Counted from the first letter of the stretch, positions 35,822 to 45,245 are shown. The stretch is DNA of 64,000 nucleotides from Clostridium_AD sp050717515 (GCF_050717515.1 NZ_JBOITL010000019.1:124001-188000); one strand, 5' to 3'. Made by a program: numbers and translations. The notes: generated by a model not told the origin, from the sequence alone.

Positions 35822-36721
35822 TTAATGTTTAGTAGGTAGTTCATCTAGTGTTTTTAGCGCGTATCCTTGCTTTTTCCATTCTGTAATTACATCATCTAAT
35901 ATTTCAGCATTGGTTTTTGACACTGCGTGCAGTAACATAATTCCACCATTGTGGGTTCTTTCCATAATACGTTTTTTTGCAGTTTCATGAGGGGGCTGTT
36001 TATTAGTAAGCCAATCCATATAAGCGAAACTCCAAAATATAGTTTTATACCCGTAATTTTTAGTATATTGTAAGGATAATTCACTATATTTGCCCATGGG
36101 AGGTCTAAAATATTTAGACATTTTTTTTCCTGTAATACTTTCATAGGCAGCTTCTACATCAGATAATTCACTATTAAATTTTTCTGCGTCTACTATTGAA
36201 GCCATTGAAGGATGACGAGCGCTATGGTTGCATACTAAGTGTCCTTCTGCAACCATTCTTTTAATTAATTCTGGGTTGGAAGTAATATAGGGTTTTACAA
36301 CAAAAAAGGCTGCTTTCACATTATGTTTTTTTAAAACATCTAAAATTGGAGCAGTATACCCAGCTTCATATCCCTCATCAAAAGTTAAATATAGTATCTT
36401 TTCTGATGTGTCTCCTAAATAGTAGCACTCATAGTTTGATATAATATTACTGGTTTCTTTAGGTCCTTCAGGGGGCGTATTGTCATTTCGGGGCTGGAAA
36501 TACCAATTATATTCTTTGGTGCTTAAACCATTAATAGTTTTATTATTACTAAAGACGTTTTTGAAAAAATTTATTAGGTCAGCTGGTTTTGAATTACCCT
36601 TGTTATGATATTCATTTTTAGAGTCTATAATTGAACTGAATTTTAAATCTTTGCTATAAACAGATAAACAGTTAACTGTAAGCATTGAAGAAATAATAAT
36701 ACTCAATATCTTTGATTTCAC
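35822..36721 (-). CDS. pdaA: Polysaccharide deacetylase, PdaA type (spore cortex)
   Basis: About 299 aa. GTG at 36721 is preferred over 36730 because AGGGGTGAT then lies at correct spacing. The signal peptide KSKILSIIISSMLTVNCLSVYS precedes a NodB domain (about 100-295): motif 1 YLTFDEGYEAGYT, metal motif NHSARHPSM (HxxxH), motif 3 YFRPPMGKYSE, motif 4 FWSFAYMDW and motif 5 GGIMLLHA. FDEGYE.. with the EYNWYFQPRNDNTPPEGP N-terminal part is typical of PdaA. That enzyme deacetylates muramic acid on the way to the delta-lactam of spore cortex. Secreted or membrane-held. Confidence 0.88.
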   Translation of the reverse strand: MKSKILSIIISSMLTVNCLSVYSKDLKFSSIIDSKNEYHNKGNSKPADLINFFKNVFSNNKTINGLSTKEYNWYFQPRNDNTPPEGPKETSNIISNYECYYLGDTSEKILYLTFDEGYEAGYTAPILDVLKKHNVKAAFFVVKPYITSNPELIKRMVAEGHLVCNHSARHPSMASIVDAEKFNSELSDVEAAYESITGKKMSKYFRPPMGKYSELSLQYTKNYGYKTIFWSFAYMDWLTNKQPPHETAKKRIMERTHNGGIMLLHAVSKTNAEILDDVITEWKKQGYALKTLDELPTKH

Positions 36722-36927
36722 ACTAATCACCCCTAGTTTATCCTATTTAGAAAAGTTTTTAAATTGTTTTACAACTTAGTATGCTCAGTAGAGGCTTGTA
36801 TATATTCGTAATTTATAAAAAGTTTAGTAAAATCATGATTATAGCATAAGCAATTATAGAAAAATCATACTTTCAGCCTCTAATTAAGGTATAATATTAC
36901 TATGTCTACAACAGTGGAGGTGACGAA

Positions 36928-38430
36928 ATGGAATTAACTTTAGAGCAACATAGAATGATTCATAGTAAACCCTCAAGATATAGTACAATTAGAGGGATTC
37001 AAGGTTCAGGTAAGACAACTGCATCTATTTATAGAAGTCTTTATTTAAAAAACAATTATTGTTTATATGAAGAGGATAAAATATTAATGTTAGCTTCTAA
37101 GGATGAAGAAATAAATTATATTGAAGAAATATATAGCAAAGTAGAAAAAGAAACTAGATTAGATTATTTAACTCTATTTTCTAATTGTGAAAGAAAATTT
37201 CATGTAGTTACATTAGAGGGCATTTTACATAGATATTTTTTAGAATATAAAAGCAAATATAAATTAAAAAATGAGCAAATAATAGGTAATGATAAAAAAA
37301 ATAGCATTATGAAAAACTGCATATTGGAAATTAAAAATATTTATCCAAGTCTAAGGATATTACATGCGAGTTATGTTGAATTTTTTGTTGAAGAAGTAAA
37401 GTGGATGAAAAGTTGCAATTACTTAAAAATTGATTCCTATTTACAATGCAATAGAACAGGAAGAAAATGTGAAAAAGGGCAAGGGCCACAAAAAATTCTC
37501 AAAAATTCCACTGCGAGACAAGCAATATTTCAGCTTATGCTTACATATAATGAAAAGCTTAGATTAGAGAATTTAGTTGATAATGAAGATATTAATATAT
37601 ACGCGCTACTAATGGCAGAATCTATTACAACAGATAAGTATTGCCATATTATAGTTGATAAAAGTAATGATTTAACTAAGGTACAAATAGATTTTATTAA
37701 TGCATTATTTAAAGCAAAATCTTATTCTAACATGATGTTACTTGTTGATATAGATGTGCCTCACAATACTAATTCCTGGATGGTAAAAGGTAAAAGAATT
37801 AATTCCAAACCACTTGGAGAAAAGGCGAAAACACATATATTCAAAAATAATTATAAAACACAAGAAATCCTTCAAAAAAAACAGTTGGAGATAAAGGACA
37901 AGAATTTAGACATCGAATCATTGGAGAATTTTCAATTTTGTGATTTAAGGCATAGTAGATCCTACAAATTTATGAGGGATTATAGTAGGATATCAGATAT
38001 CCTAGTAAATGATGAAAAAGGCGATTATGAGTATATAAATGAGGAATTATTAGAACTACCTGTATATAGTGATATAGCAGCAGGTGAACCTATACTTATT
38101 AATTCTGAAATAGAAGGTAAATTTTATCTTCCAAAGTATTGGCTAAAAGGAGTGAAAAATGCTTTCATTTTAAAGGTTAAAGGTGACAGTATGATTGGAG
38201 CAAACATTAATCATGGAGATTATGTAATAATAAGGCAGGAACATGCTGCAAATAATAAGGATATTGTTGCAGTTGACATAGGTGGTAACGCAACTTTAAA
38301 GAGGCTTTCTATAGACAAAGATAGAGTATTACTTATGCCAGAAAATGAAAAATATAAGCCTATTGTAATAGATAGTGAAGATACATACATTATAGGTACA
38401 GCTATAGGAATCATAAAGCGCAAAAATTAA
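36928..38430 (+). CDS. Helicase-like P-loop domain fused to LexA/S24 autoprotease
   Basis: 500 aa. N-terminal residues 1-350 resemble the start of a UvrD/SF1 helicase: LTLEQHRMIHSKPSRYSTIRGIQGSGKTTAS (Walker A 23-30) followed by LYEEDKILMLASKDEEINYI. Clear helicase motifs IV-VI are missing, and IIVDKSND stands at a motif II position. C-terminal 375-500 is a complete S24 peptidase: cleavage dipeptide in DIAAGEP (A385-G386), nucleophile Ser421 in KGDSMIGANI, general-base Lys458 in ATLKRL. The Ser-Lys spacing of 37 equals LexA. No LexA winged helix is present. Likely an SOS-linked, self-cleaving protein (inference). GGAGGTGA ribosome site. Confidence 0.85.
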   Translation: MELTLEQHRMIHSKPSRYSTIRGIQGSGKTTASIYRSLYLKNNYCLYEEDKILMLASKDEEINYIEEIYSKVEKETRLDYLTLFSNCERKFHVVTLEGILHRYFLEYKSKYKLKNEQIIGNDKKNSIMKNCILEIKNIYPSLRILHASYVEFFVEEVKWMKSCNYLKIDSYLQCNRTGRKCEKGQGPQKILKNSTARQAIFQLMLTYNEKLRLENLVDNEDINIYALLMAESITTDKYCHIIVDKSNDLTKVQIDFINALFKAKSYSNMMLLVDIDVPHNTNSWMVKGKRINSKPLGEKAKTHIFKNNYKTQEILQKKQLEIKDKNLDIESLENFQFCDLRHSRSYKFMRDYSRISDILVNDEKGDYEYINEELLELPVYSDIAAGEPILINSEIEGKFYLPKYWLKGVKNAFILKVKGDSMIGANINHGDYVIIRQEHAANNKDIVAVDIGGNATLKRLSIDKDRVLLMPENEKYKPIVIDSEDTYIIGTAIGIIKRKN

Positions 38431-38454
38431 TTTTATGGAAGGAGTTAAGTAGAA

Positions 38455-38997
38455 ATGAAAATATTTTTTATTTCTGACATACATGGTTCACTTTTATTTT
38501 TAAAAAAAGCATTAAAACGTTATAGAGAAGAAGAAGCAAGCTATATAGTAATGCTAGGAGATGCATTATATCATGGACCAAGAAATCCATTGCCAGAGGA
38601 GTACAAACCTCAGGAAGTAGCAAACCTCTTAAATGAATATAAAGACAAGATAATAGCTGTTAGAGGGAACTGTGATAGTGAAGTAGACCAAATGCTCATA
38701 GAGTATCCTATGATGGCTGATTATTCTATAATATTGTACAATAATAGAAGATTATTTTTGACACATGGGCATACATATAACGAGGATAATCTGCCGAATT
38801 TGTGCGAAAATGATGTTTTGGTACAGGGCCACACGCATCTTCCTCTAGCTAAAAAACAGAATAAAATATATGTATTGAATCCAGGATCCCTATCATTGCC
38901 TAAGGAAAACAACCCCAATTCTTATGCAATACTTGAAGATGATTTATTCCAAATAAAAGATTTAGAGGGGAATGTCATTAAAGAAATAAATTTATAA
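38455..38997 (+). CDS. yfcE: YfcE-type metallophosphodiesterase
   Basis: 180 aa calcineurin-like phosphoesterase. Metal motifs are FFISDIHGS, MLGDALYHGPRNPLPEEYKP, VRGNCDSE, LTHGHTY and VQGHTHLPLA, then the family ending NPGSLSLPKENNPNSYAI. YfcE hydrolyses phosphodiesters in vitro; the natural substrate is unsettled. Starts 24 bases after the LexA-fusion gene and may be co-transcribed with it. AAGGAG upstream. Confidence 0.92.
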   Translation: MKIFFISDIHGSLLFLKKALKRYREEEASYIVMLGDALYHGPRNPLPEEYKPQEVANLLNEYKDKIIAVRGNCDSEVDQMLIEYPMMADYSIILYNNRRLFLTHGHTYNEDNLPNLCENDVLVQGHTHLPLAKKQNKIYVLNPGSLSLPKENNPNSYAILEDDLFQIKDLEGNVIKEINL

Positions 38998-39002
38998 GAA
39001 AC

Positions 39003-39028
39003 AATGCCTCAGGACACCCTGGGGCATT
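39003..39028. terminator. Hairpin between convergent genes
   Basis: AATGCCTCAGG / CCCTGGGGCATT stem (one G-T pair) with a 3-base loop between the yfcE and MFS stops. No T tract follows on the plus strand, so efficiency is uncertain. Confidence 0.55.
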
Positions 39029-39036
39029 AATAGCGT

Positions 39037-40275
39037 CTAAGTTTCTTTTCTCTTTTCATTTAAATATAGTAAGTACATACAAGCAGAAGCAAAGATACCA
39101 AAGAAAAATACAAGGAGCCATGCGGAGTTTATGGATCTATTTCTAATAAAAAAGCCCATCATAAAGGGACCAACCGCAAAGCCTGTACCAGTAATTAATG
39201 GTATAACTGCATTAAATCTACCTCTATGGGACATTGGTGTATGATTTGCAATATATACTCCAGAATTAGTGGCAGATAGTATTTCACCAATTGTCCATAC
39301 AATCGTAGAAATAACAAAGACCGTAAAAGTTTTTGCTAAAAATAACATTCCAAAACCTACAGAGAAAAATAAACCAGCTAAGGTGATGTTTAGTATTGGT
39401 CTAAGTTTTTTTGTTAAAGCAGCTATAACTGTGGTCATAGTAACTACAACTAGACCATTAATAGCCATTATAGAACCATAAAGCTTTGGACCGTCGATAC
39501 TAAAAAGTTTCCTCATTTGTATTGGTGTAATGAAACCAAATTGAGAATACATGAATGAATAAATCATTGAAACTGTAGCAAAGGCTATAAGATAAGGTCT
39601 TTTTAAAAGCACACTTAGTAAGCTACCTTCTTGAGCTTTTTCATTTTCATTATAAAACTCATTAATTACCTCATCCTCTTTATTCTCCTTAGTGGGAAGA
39701 GTTTCTTCTACAAATACAGCAACTAGTATTAAGGAGAGTATAGTTGTAGCTGCATCACCTAAAAATAAAATTTTCAAATGGTGATTATATAAAAAACCTG
39801 CAATTAGTGGTCCAAGGGAAAAGCCTATATTAATTCCTAGATATAAAAGCGAGTATGCGGCTTTTCTATTTTTGGTATTTGTTAAATCTGCCATCATAGC
39901 GCTGTTTGGTGGTTGGGCAGCTCCTCCAAAAAAGGATGAAAGTATTAAAAGATAGGGTATCATTAAAGATTTACCCAGAAATGCACAAGGAATAAGGCAT
40001 AGTGCTGCCAAACCTTGAAAAATAATAATGATTTTTTTTCTGCCAATATGATCTGCTAACTTTCCACCTATTAGTGAACCAGGTATAGAAGAGAAGGCTG
40101 CCATCATTAAAAATAAACCTACAGTTTCTGCTCCCAGACCTAAGTTTATAGTAAGGAATAGTGTTAGAAAAGGATGAACAAAACTACCCATACTGTTAAT
40201 AATTCTAGCAAAAAATACAACGTAAATACTTCTAGGTAAGCCGGAATAAGTTTTTAAAATATTTGAACTTTTCAT
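39037..40275 (-). CDS. MFS transporter
   Basis: 412 aa, twelve hydrophobic helices in two bundles with a central acidic loop (ENKEDEVINEFYNENEKAQEG, about 195-220). The MFS loop 2-3 motif is GGKLADHIGRKKIII (residues 60-75). The overall pattern is that of multidrug/MdtG-like efflux carriers. ATG with AAGGGGGAAC upstream. Substrate not predictable. Confidence 0.88.
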   Translation of the reverse strand: MKSSNILKTYSGLPRSIYVVFFARIINSMGSFVHPFLTLFLTINLGLGAETVGLFLMMAAFSSIPGSLIGGKLADHIGRKKIIIIFQGLAALCLIPCAFLGKSLMIPYLLILSSFFGGAAQPPNSAMMADLTNTKNRKAAYSLLYLGINIGFSLGPLIAGFLYNHHLKILFLGDAATTILSLILVAVFVEETLPTKENKEDEVINEFYNENEKAQEGSLLSVLLKRPYLIAFATVSMIYSFMYSQFGFITPIQMRKLFSIDGPKLYGSIMAINGLVVVTMTTVIAALTKKLRPILNITLAGLFFSVGFGMLFLAKTFTVFVISTIVWTIGEILSATNSGVYIANHTPMSHRGRFNAVIPLITGTGFAVGPFMMGFFIRNRSINSAWLLVFFFGIFASACMYLLYLNEKRKET

Positions 40276-40398
40276 TAGTTCCCCCTTGCTTTTTCCATTT
40301 TATAAGTCTTAGTATTTTTTTTAATACTGTCAATTACATTTTACTAAAATTCTATAAAAATTTCCAGTTATAATAAAAAAAATTTTATAAAATAAAAG

Positions 40399-40470
40399 GA
40401 TAGCTCTTAGGCTATCTTCAAATTGTTGACAAATATAAAAAAAATCCCAATTTTAAATTGAGATTTTTTT
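40399..40470 (-). terminator. Two hairpins ending the SGNH gene
   Basis: A symmetrical stem AAAAAATCCCAATTT / AAATTGAGATTTTTT (40437-40470) and a small stem GATAGC / GCTATC (40399-40416) lie downstream of the minus-strand gene at 40507. The first has T runs in both directions. Confidence 0.75.
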
Positions 40471-40506
40471 TATAAGCAAAAATGATATTGGATTATCCAT
40501 GTCGAG

Positions 40507-41538
40507 TTACTTGGCAATTGGATGATTTTTCAAAAATATTAGGTAATCATTATTCCATTGCTCATAGTTTTTATCATTTTTATGATCCTTTAGTTCATAT
40601 TTTTTCTTCAATAATTCGCCTAAATAATTTGTAACTTTATTAGAGCCCAAAAGGTTTAGGTGACCAATGTTAAACATATCAGACTTAAAATCAAATCCCA
40701 TTTCTTCATACTTATTGTTATAATTAATGAACTCAATATTATTAGCTTTACATATTTGTTCTACCTTATTAAACATTTTTCCTGGAGTTTGAGTCCAATT
40801 TTTCATACCAGTTGTGCTTGTTTCATCGTATGGCATATTAGTAAATATAAGTTTAAATCCCTGCTCTTTAGATAAATTAATCATTTTGTATAAATACTCT
40901 TCTGATTTGGGTGGAAGTTGTCCTACCCCCTTGGTAGAAACATTAGCTTTATTTTCTTTACCATACTTTTCATCTCCGGCACTAAAGCCTTTTTCATAAT
41001 AATTATCTAAATTATTAAATTGAAGATCCAATTTAGAAACTTCTTTCCATCTGTTGTGATACCTTATAAATGGAACAAAATAATTTTGTCTTTCATCTTT
41101 AGGCGTAGTGGCTAAAATTGCTTCAATTTTATTTTTAGACAATTTCATGTTATCAAGCACATAACTAATGTACCCTTCTTCTCCATATTCTTCAGTTAAG
41201 CCTAAATAATACAAATCTACTACAACAATAGGTTTTTCCTGTTTTTTTAATATTTCTTTTAATAAATAATATGTAACATCGATAGGTTCCCCAGCTGTTG
41301 CATAATTAAAACTAGTTATTCCATAATCTTTCCATAGTAAATTCGGACTAATAGCTGAATGCATATGACTAGAGCCTAATAATACTACATCATATTTATC
41401 CCCTGTATTTGCATATAACCCTTGATACAAATTATTACGGTAACCTGTTTTTAATATGAATAAGGAATTTAAACCTAAGAGGATAGATATTAATATAATA
41501 GTAAAAATACTTCCTTGTAAAATTCTTTTTTTACTCAA
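40507..41538 (-). CDS. Membrane-anchored SGNH-hydrolase-like protein
   Basis: 343 aa from a TTG with GGAGG eight bases upstream. An N-terminal membrane helix (residues 5-30) precedes an extracellular SGNH-like domain: VVLLGSSHMHSAISP (block I, GSSH), FNYATAGEPIDVTYYLL, IVVVDLYYLG, and a C-terminal IGHLNLLGSNKVTNYLG (Asp/His block region). Similar proteins (DltD or AlgX/J-like) modify cell-surface polymers by acyl transfer or removal. No dlt or acyltransferase partner is next to it, so the function is open. Confidence 0.72.
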   Translation of the reverse strand: MSKKRILQGSIFTIILISILLGLNSLFILKTGYRNNLYQGLYANTGDKYDVVLLGSSHMHSAISPNLLWKDYGITSFNYATAGEPIDVTYYLLKEILKKQEKPIVVVDLYYLGLTEEYGEEGYISYVLDNMKLSKNKIEAILATTPKDERQNYFVPFIRYHNRWKEVSKLDLQFNNLDNYYEKGFSAGDEKYGKENKANVSTKGVGQLPPKSEEYLYKMINLSKEQGFKLIFTNMPYDETSTTGMKNWTQTPGKMFNKVEQICKANNIEFINYNNKYEEMGFDFKSDMFNIGHLNLLGSNKVTNYLGELLKKKYELKDHKNDKNYEQWNNDYLIFLKNHPIAK

Positions 41539-41866
41539 TGGAGCGCCTCCTATAGTTAAAACTGGAAATATATAAATTTTTGAACATCAAATTGGGGACC
41601 ATACATTCCAAATAGTATTTACAGTTAAAACAATTAATATGCCAATTACTGATATTAAAATAATTTCTTAGCTTACTAGCGGCTCTTTTATTTAGCAATA
41701 AATATTGTAATTTATTTTATCATACTGTATTAGTGTGTCAAAGATATGTCAATTTTAAAAATAGTGCAAACCACGTGTCCAATATATAACTTTATATAAA
41801 AAAGACCAGTATAATGAAAAATTATACTGGTCTGGTAAACAAACTATAAAAATTAACACTTTTCAT
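41539..41866 (-). promoter_or_regulatory. Intergenic region with terminator and candidate promoter
   Basis: 328 bases. A terminator for the 41867 gene lies at 41804-41832 (stem GACCAGTATAAT / ATTATACTGGTC, T run on the minus strand). A minus-strand promoter candidate for the SGNH gene has TTGACA at 41736-41741 (complement), 16 bases and TAAAAT at 41714-41719. Nothing else seen. Confidence 0.5.
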
Positions 41867-42649
41867 TTATTTCCTAAGAAAAAAGCTGAATTTATCTTTT
41901 TCGTCAACTAAAATAGAAATATTTCGTTTATGAAGTATATTATTATATTCTTGAACTTGACCATCACATATATTACCATAGTCAGTCTTGTCATTTGCTA
42001 CCCAACCCATAAACACATAAGCATGGGAAGGAACACCAGGCTTATTAGCTACATCTGTGGTGAAACATATATCTCCTTTTTCTAATTTAGTAACGTCAGT
42101 ATTTTTTTTGAAGCCCATTGAAGTTAGATCTGTCGCCAACTGTTTAACAGTAGATGTGTCTACAGGTATGGCAATGTCATTGGATCTTAAAATTTCTGAC
42201 AAAAGATATACAGTAACTCCGGTTTTGCTTCCTTTGTTTAATCCGACTGCTTTTTTTAGCATAGATGTTCTATTTGCTTCTACATCTAAATAGTCATAAA
42301 TTTTCTTTTGGGATGTAACAGTTTTAACGTCACTATCAACAGTACTTTTTGTAACTGTTTTCTTGGCAACTACGTCTGTTTTTGGCTTCATGAAAGAGGT
42401 GTTCATTAATATAGAAAAAACGATTATAGCGGCTATAACTATAAAAAGTCCTAAAACAATTGCATTGTTCTTAAACTCATTTTTGTCTGCGAGCTCATGC
42501 ATTTCTTTTATGTATTTTTGACCTTCCGCATGATCTTTTAACTGAGTCGGTTCACTAGATTTAGTTTTATGCTTTTCTAAATTGTTGTTTGAATACAAAC
42601 TATTTATACTTTCACTAGTTTCTTTTTCTGTTTGGTTATTTTTATCCAT
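41867..42649 (-). CDS. Single-pass membrane protein with NlpC/P60-like C-terminal region (uncertain)
   Basis: About 260 aa from ATG 42649 (a TTG at 42664 is in frame). The hydrophilic Asn/Glu/Lys-rich N terminus (about 60 residues) precedes one membrane helix (NNAIVLGLFIVIAAIIVFSILM). The outer domain contains LEKGDICFTTD, VPSHAYVFMGWV and YGNICDGQVQEY. That spacing recalls the central strands and His of NlpC/P60 or CHAP domains, but I see no catalytic Cys at the expected place, so it may be inactive or unrelated. N-in topology expected. No operon partner. Confidence 0.62.
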   Translation of the reverse strand: MDKNNQTEKETSESINSLYSNNNLEKHKTKSSEPTQLKDHAEGQKYIKEMHELADKNEFKNNAIVLGLFIVIAAIIVFSILMNTSFMKPKTDVVAKKTVTKSTVDSDVKTVTSQKKIYDYLDVEANRTSMLKKAVGLNKGSKTGVTVYLLSEILRSNDIAIPVDTSTVKQLATDLTSMGFKKNTDVTKLEKGDICFTTDVANKPGVPSHAYVFMGWVANDKTDYGNICDGQVQEYNNILHKRNISILVDEKDKFSFFLRK

Positions 42650-42711
42650 ATTTTCTGCTTGCAAATATAGGTATCCATATGATTTAACCTATATTTTTGC
42701 AGCACCTCCCC
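42650..42711 (-). promoter_or_regulatory. Hairpin separating ribosome site from start codon
   Basis: On the minus strand AGGGGAGGTG (complement of about 42702-42711) is followed by a stem GCAAAAATATAGGT / ACCTATATTTGC (42661-42700) with a 14-base loop, then 11 bases to ATG 42649. Without the hairpin the ribosome site is ~50 bases from any in-frame ATG. With it folded the distance becomes normal. Possible structural control of translation (inference). Confidence 0.45.
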
Positions 42712-42999
42712 TTGATTTTATATTAGTGCTTTAATTTTAATAGCTGTTTATTTTAAAAAGCAGTTCATATATTATTCATATCACTTGCTTTTTGACACTA
42801 TAATTATAACATATGAGGAGGCATTTTAGTGATATTTGTGAGAGTTTAAAATAATTTAATATTTTGTGAAATATATTACAGTTATTGTGGGTATAAATTT
42901 AATATAATTATTGATTTAACTTATTCATAACTTCTAGGGTATTGTTTAGTGCAGTACTGTAGTATAATGTATTTGATAATGAATAAGTAGGGGTGGACA
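42712..42999. other. Divergent promoter region, nothing further recognised
   Basis: AT-rich region between the minus-strand membrane protein gene and degV. TTGTTT..AGTATAATG around 42940-42967 is a weak promoter candidate for degV (15-base spacing). No ORF or repeat is supported. Confidence 0.4.
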
Positions 43000-43857
43000 A
43001 TGACTGTAAAAATAGTAACTGATAGTACCTCATATATAAGTGAGGAGTTAACAATAAAATATGATATTTCTGTGACTTCATTAAGTGTTATTTTTGAAAA
43101 TGAAGCGTTTAAAGAAAGCTATATTAAAAACGAAACTTTTTATGAAAAACTAGATAAGAGCGCAAGTATTCCCACTTCATCACAACCATCATTAGAGGAA
43201 ATGTATAACGTCTTAGAAAAACATATAAAAGATAATAATGAAGTTGTTGGTGTTTTCTTATCTTCAGATATGAGTGGGACGTATTCAAATGCATGCCTTG
43301 CAAAAAACATGATACTTGAAAATTATCCAAATGCATTAATAGAGATTATAGATTCTAGATCTAATTGTATGCAACTTGGATTTGCAGTATTAACCGGGGC
43401 GATTGCAGCACAAAAGGGAGAATCGGTAAATGAAGTAGCCTGCATAGTAAAAGACAATATAAAAAGGAGCAGATTTCTGTTTATACCTGATACTTTAGAG
43501 TATCTAAAAAAAGGTGGCAGAATAGGTGGTGCAAGTGCATTACTTGGTACTATTTTTCAAATTAAACCTATTCTTACTGTAGTAGATGGGAAAACAGAAT
43601 TATTTAATAAAGTACGGACTAAAAAACGTGCCATACAAACTATGACTGATAAATTTATTCAAGATATAGCACAGCACGGTCTTGGAGATGTGATGATACA
43701 TCACATAAATGATGTTGAAGGGGCAATGGATTTTGCAAAAACAGTTGAAACATATATAGGTAAAAAAATAAGCATAGCTCCAATTGGGCCTGTAATAGGA
43801 ACGCATGTTGGACCTGGTGCGCTAGGTATAGTGTATTACACAAAGACAGATTTATAA
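43000..43857 (+). CDS. DegV family fatty-acid-binding protein
   Basis: 285 aa, full length. Family motifs are KIVTDSTSYISEE at the N terminus, IPTSSQPSLEEMYNVLE, FLSSDMSGTYSNACLAKNM, the C-terminal domain RTKKRAIQTM, and IGPVIGTHVGPGALGIVYY. DegV/FakB proteins bind a fatty acid and, with FakA kinase, feed exogenous fatty acids into phospholipid. No fakA is adjacent, so the partner is elsewhere. Weak ribosome site GGGGTGG. Confidence 0.92.
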   Translation: MTVKIVTDSTSYISEELTIKYDISVTSLSVIFENEAFKESYIKNETFYEKLDKSASIPTSSQPSLEEMYNVLEKHIKDNNEVVGVFLSSDMSGTYSNACLAKNMILENYPNALIEIIDSRSNCMQLGFAVLTGAIAAQKGESVNEVACIVKDNIKRSRFLFIPDTLEYLKKGGRIGGASALLGTIFQIKPILTVVDGKTELFNKVRTKKRAIQTMTDKFIQDIAQHGLGDVMIHHINDVEGAMDFAKTVETYIGKKISIAPIGPVIGTHVGPGALGIVYYTKTDL

Positions 43858-43860
43858 AAT

Positions 43861-43906
43861 AATAAGTAAAGCCGAACTGCTGATTTGCAGTTCGGCTTTG
43901 CTTATT
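43861..43906. terminator. Bidirectional terminator after degV
   Basis: Stem AAAGCCGAACTGC / GCAGTTCGGCTTT with extended AATAAG / CTTATT flanks, 4 bases after degV and just before the convergent exporter gene. Confidence 0.9.
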
Positions 43907-43913
43907 AAATAAT

Positions 43914-44807
43914 TCAATATTCTTCTGAGTACATTTCTCTTAAAATAGTTAATGTTTCAAGTAAATGTTGAACATGGAAGTTAAATACTACGTTTATATC
44001 GTTATTTATGTAAGGTGTACTAAGTGTATCTTCATGGAACAATTCGTTTATGTTAAAGCGGTTAGTTTCATTGAAATAGCAATTACAAGGCGAATTGGTG
44101 AATGTTAGAGAGTTTAGTATAACTAGGTGATTATAAGCAGTTTTTGAAGTATCTATAACTTTATTAATTTTGTTAACATGTTGGTTTTCAGTTTTTTCAC
44201 TTTGTATTTCACTTAAGTATGAGTCCAGTGATTTTTCCAATTTGGTTATTTGAAGGTTTAAACTAGAAAGATTAATATCTCCATTGAAATTAAACACATC
44301 TTTAGCTGTTGCAAAAATATTACGGATTAGGATTTTTCCGTCTCTATGTAAGTTATCTAAAAATTTAGGATGGAATATAAAATAGTTTATTAAAACCGAT
44401 ACCAATATACCCACAAAAGTTTCTATAACTCTATTGGAACTATAAACTAGCGGAGTACCTTGTTTAAGATTCGTCATTATTGCTAAAAAAACTACGCAGG
44501 CAATTATAATCGAATTTTTTCTATTAAGAAGGTTTAAAAAATAAATTACAAATATTATGCCTATACCGATAAGAAATACATTATTAGGACTTATAAGTGC
44601 GAATATTAATCCCCAAATTGCGCCTATGATAGTACCAATCATTCTGTTTTTACCTGTAGTAAAGGAATTGTGTACAGTGCTTTGCATTGTTATTACCGCA
44701 GCTATACATGCATAAAAGGGGTTTTGGTTATGAAAAAATCTTAATATAATTATACATAAAAAAACTGAAATTGCAGTTTTAATATTTCTCATTCCTATTT
44801 TTTGCAT
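43914..44807 (-). CDS. Aromatic acid exporter family protein (ArAE_1/DUF939)
   Basis: About 297 aa. ATG 44807 is used because AGGAGG lies seven bases upstream; an in-frame GTG at 44831 has none. Five or six hydrophobic helices in the N-terminal ~150 residues (RNIKTAISVFLCIIILRFF, FYACIAAVITMQSTVHNSF, GTIIGAIWGLIFALIS) match the FUSC/ArAE membrane half. The C-terminal ~140 residues are cytosolic and helical. It probably exports organic acids. No operon partner. Confidence 0.82.
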   Translation of the reverse strand: MQKIGMRNIKTAISVFLCIIILRFFHNQNPFYACIAAVITMQSTVHNSFTTGKNRMIGTIIGAIWGLIFALISPNNVFLIGIGIIFVIYFLNLLNRKNSIIIACVVFLAIMTNLKQGTPLVYSSNRVIETFVGILVSVLINYFIFHPKFLDNLHRDGKILIRNIFATAKDVFNFNGDINLSSLNLQITKLEKSLDSYLSEIQSEKTENQHVNKINKVIDTSKTAYNHLVILNSLTFTNSPCNCYFNETNRFNINELFHEDTLSTPYINNDINVVFNFHVQHLLETLTILREMYSEEY

Positions 44808-44956
44808 ACTGTTGCCTCCTGGCCAAGTCACACCTTTGGTGCTGAAATCTGTTTAAATTGTTGTATTAAGTGGATACATTATTATATATAATTTTAAACA
44901 CATCTTATATTTTACCAAATTTCAACTTATTTGCAACTAAAAATTATATTTATGCA

Positions 44957-44985
44957 TTGACAAATTTCAAGATTTAAATTAGACT
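44957..44985 (+). promoter_or_regulatory. Promoter P1 of carAB
   Basis: TTGACA (44957-44962), 17 bases, TAGACT (44980-44985), about 45 bases before the PyrR-binding loop. Confidence 0.75.
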
Positions 44986-45020
44986 AAGAAGAAATTATAT
45001 ATTATATATAAAAAAGAAGT

Positions 45021-45245
45021 ACACTTTTAAGTTAGTCCTGTGAGGCTAGGAAGGAGTATAGATGATTATGCCATGTTTTTTTTGCGTAGAAAGTTTTGAA
45101 TTTAATACTATTAAATATAACACAGTGGGTAATATTTGCAATAAAACTGTAAGTATATTTTCTATTTCGTTAATAAATATAATCAATATATTGATAAGGA
45201 TAACAAAAAGATTATTTTAATAGTCTCTTTGTTATCCTTTATTTT
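45021..45245 (+). promoter_or_regulatory. PyrR attenuator of carAB
   Basis: AGTCCTGTGAGGCTAGGAAGG (45034-45054, given in full at 21 positions as AGTCC-TGTGAGGCT-AGGAAGG) is the conserved PyrR-binding anti-antiterminator loop, closed by ACTTTT / AAGGAGT. A terminator stem AAGGATAACAAA / TTTGTTATCCTT (45196-45207, 45228-45239) with TTTATTTTG follows. With UMP/UTP bound, PyrR should stabilise the loop and favour termination before carA. Confidence 0.88.

Noticed and set aside
45062..45220. 52-codon frame with AAGGAG-like site in the carAB leader
   Set aside because: Its apparent ribosome site is the conserved 3' part of the PyrR loop and its end runs into the attenuator stem, so it is most likely not a gene.
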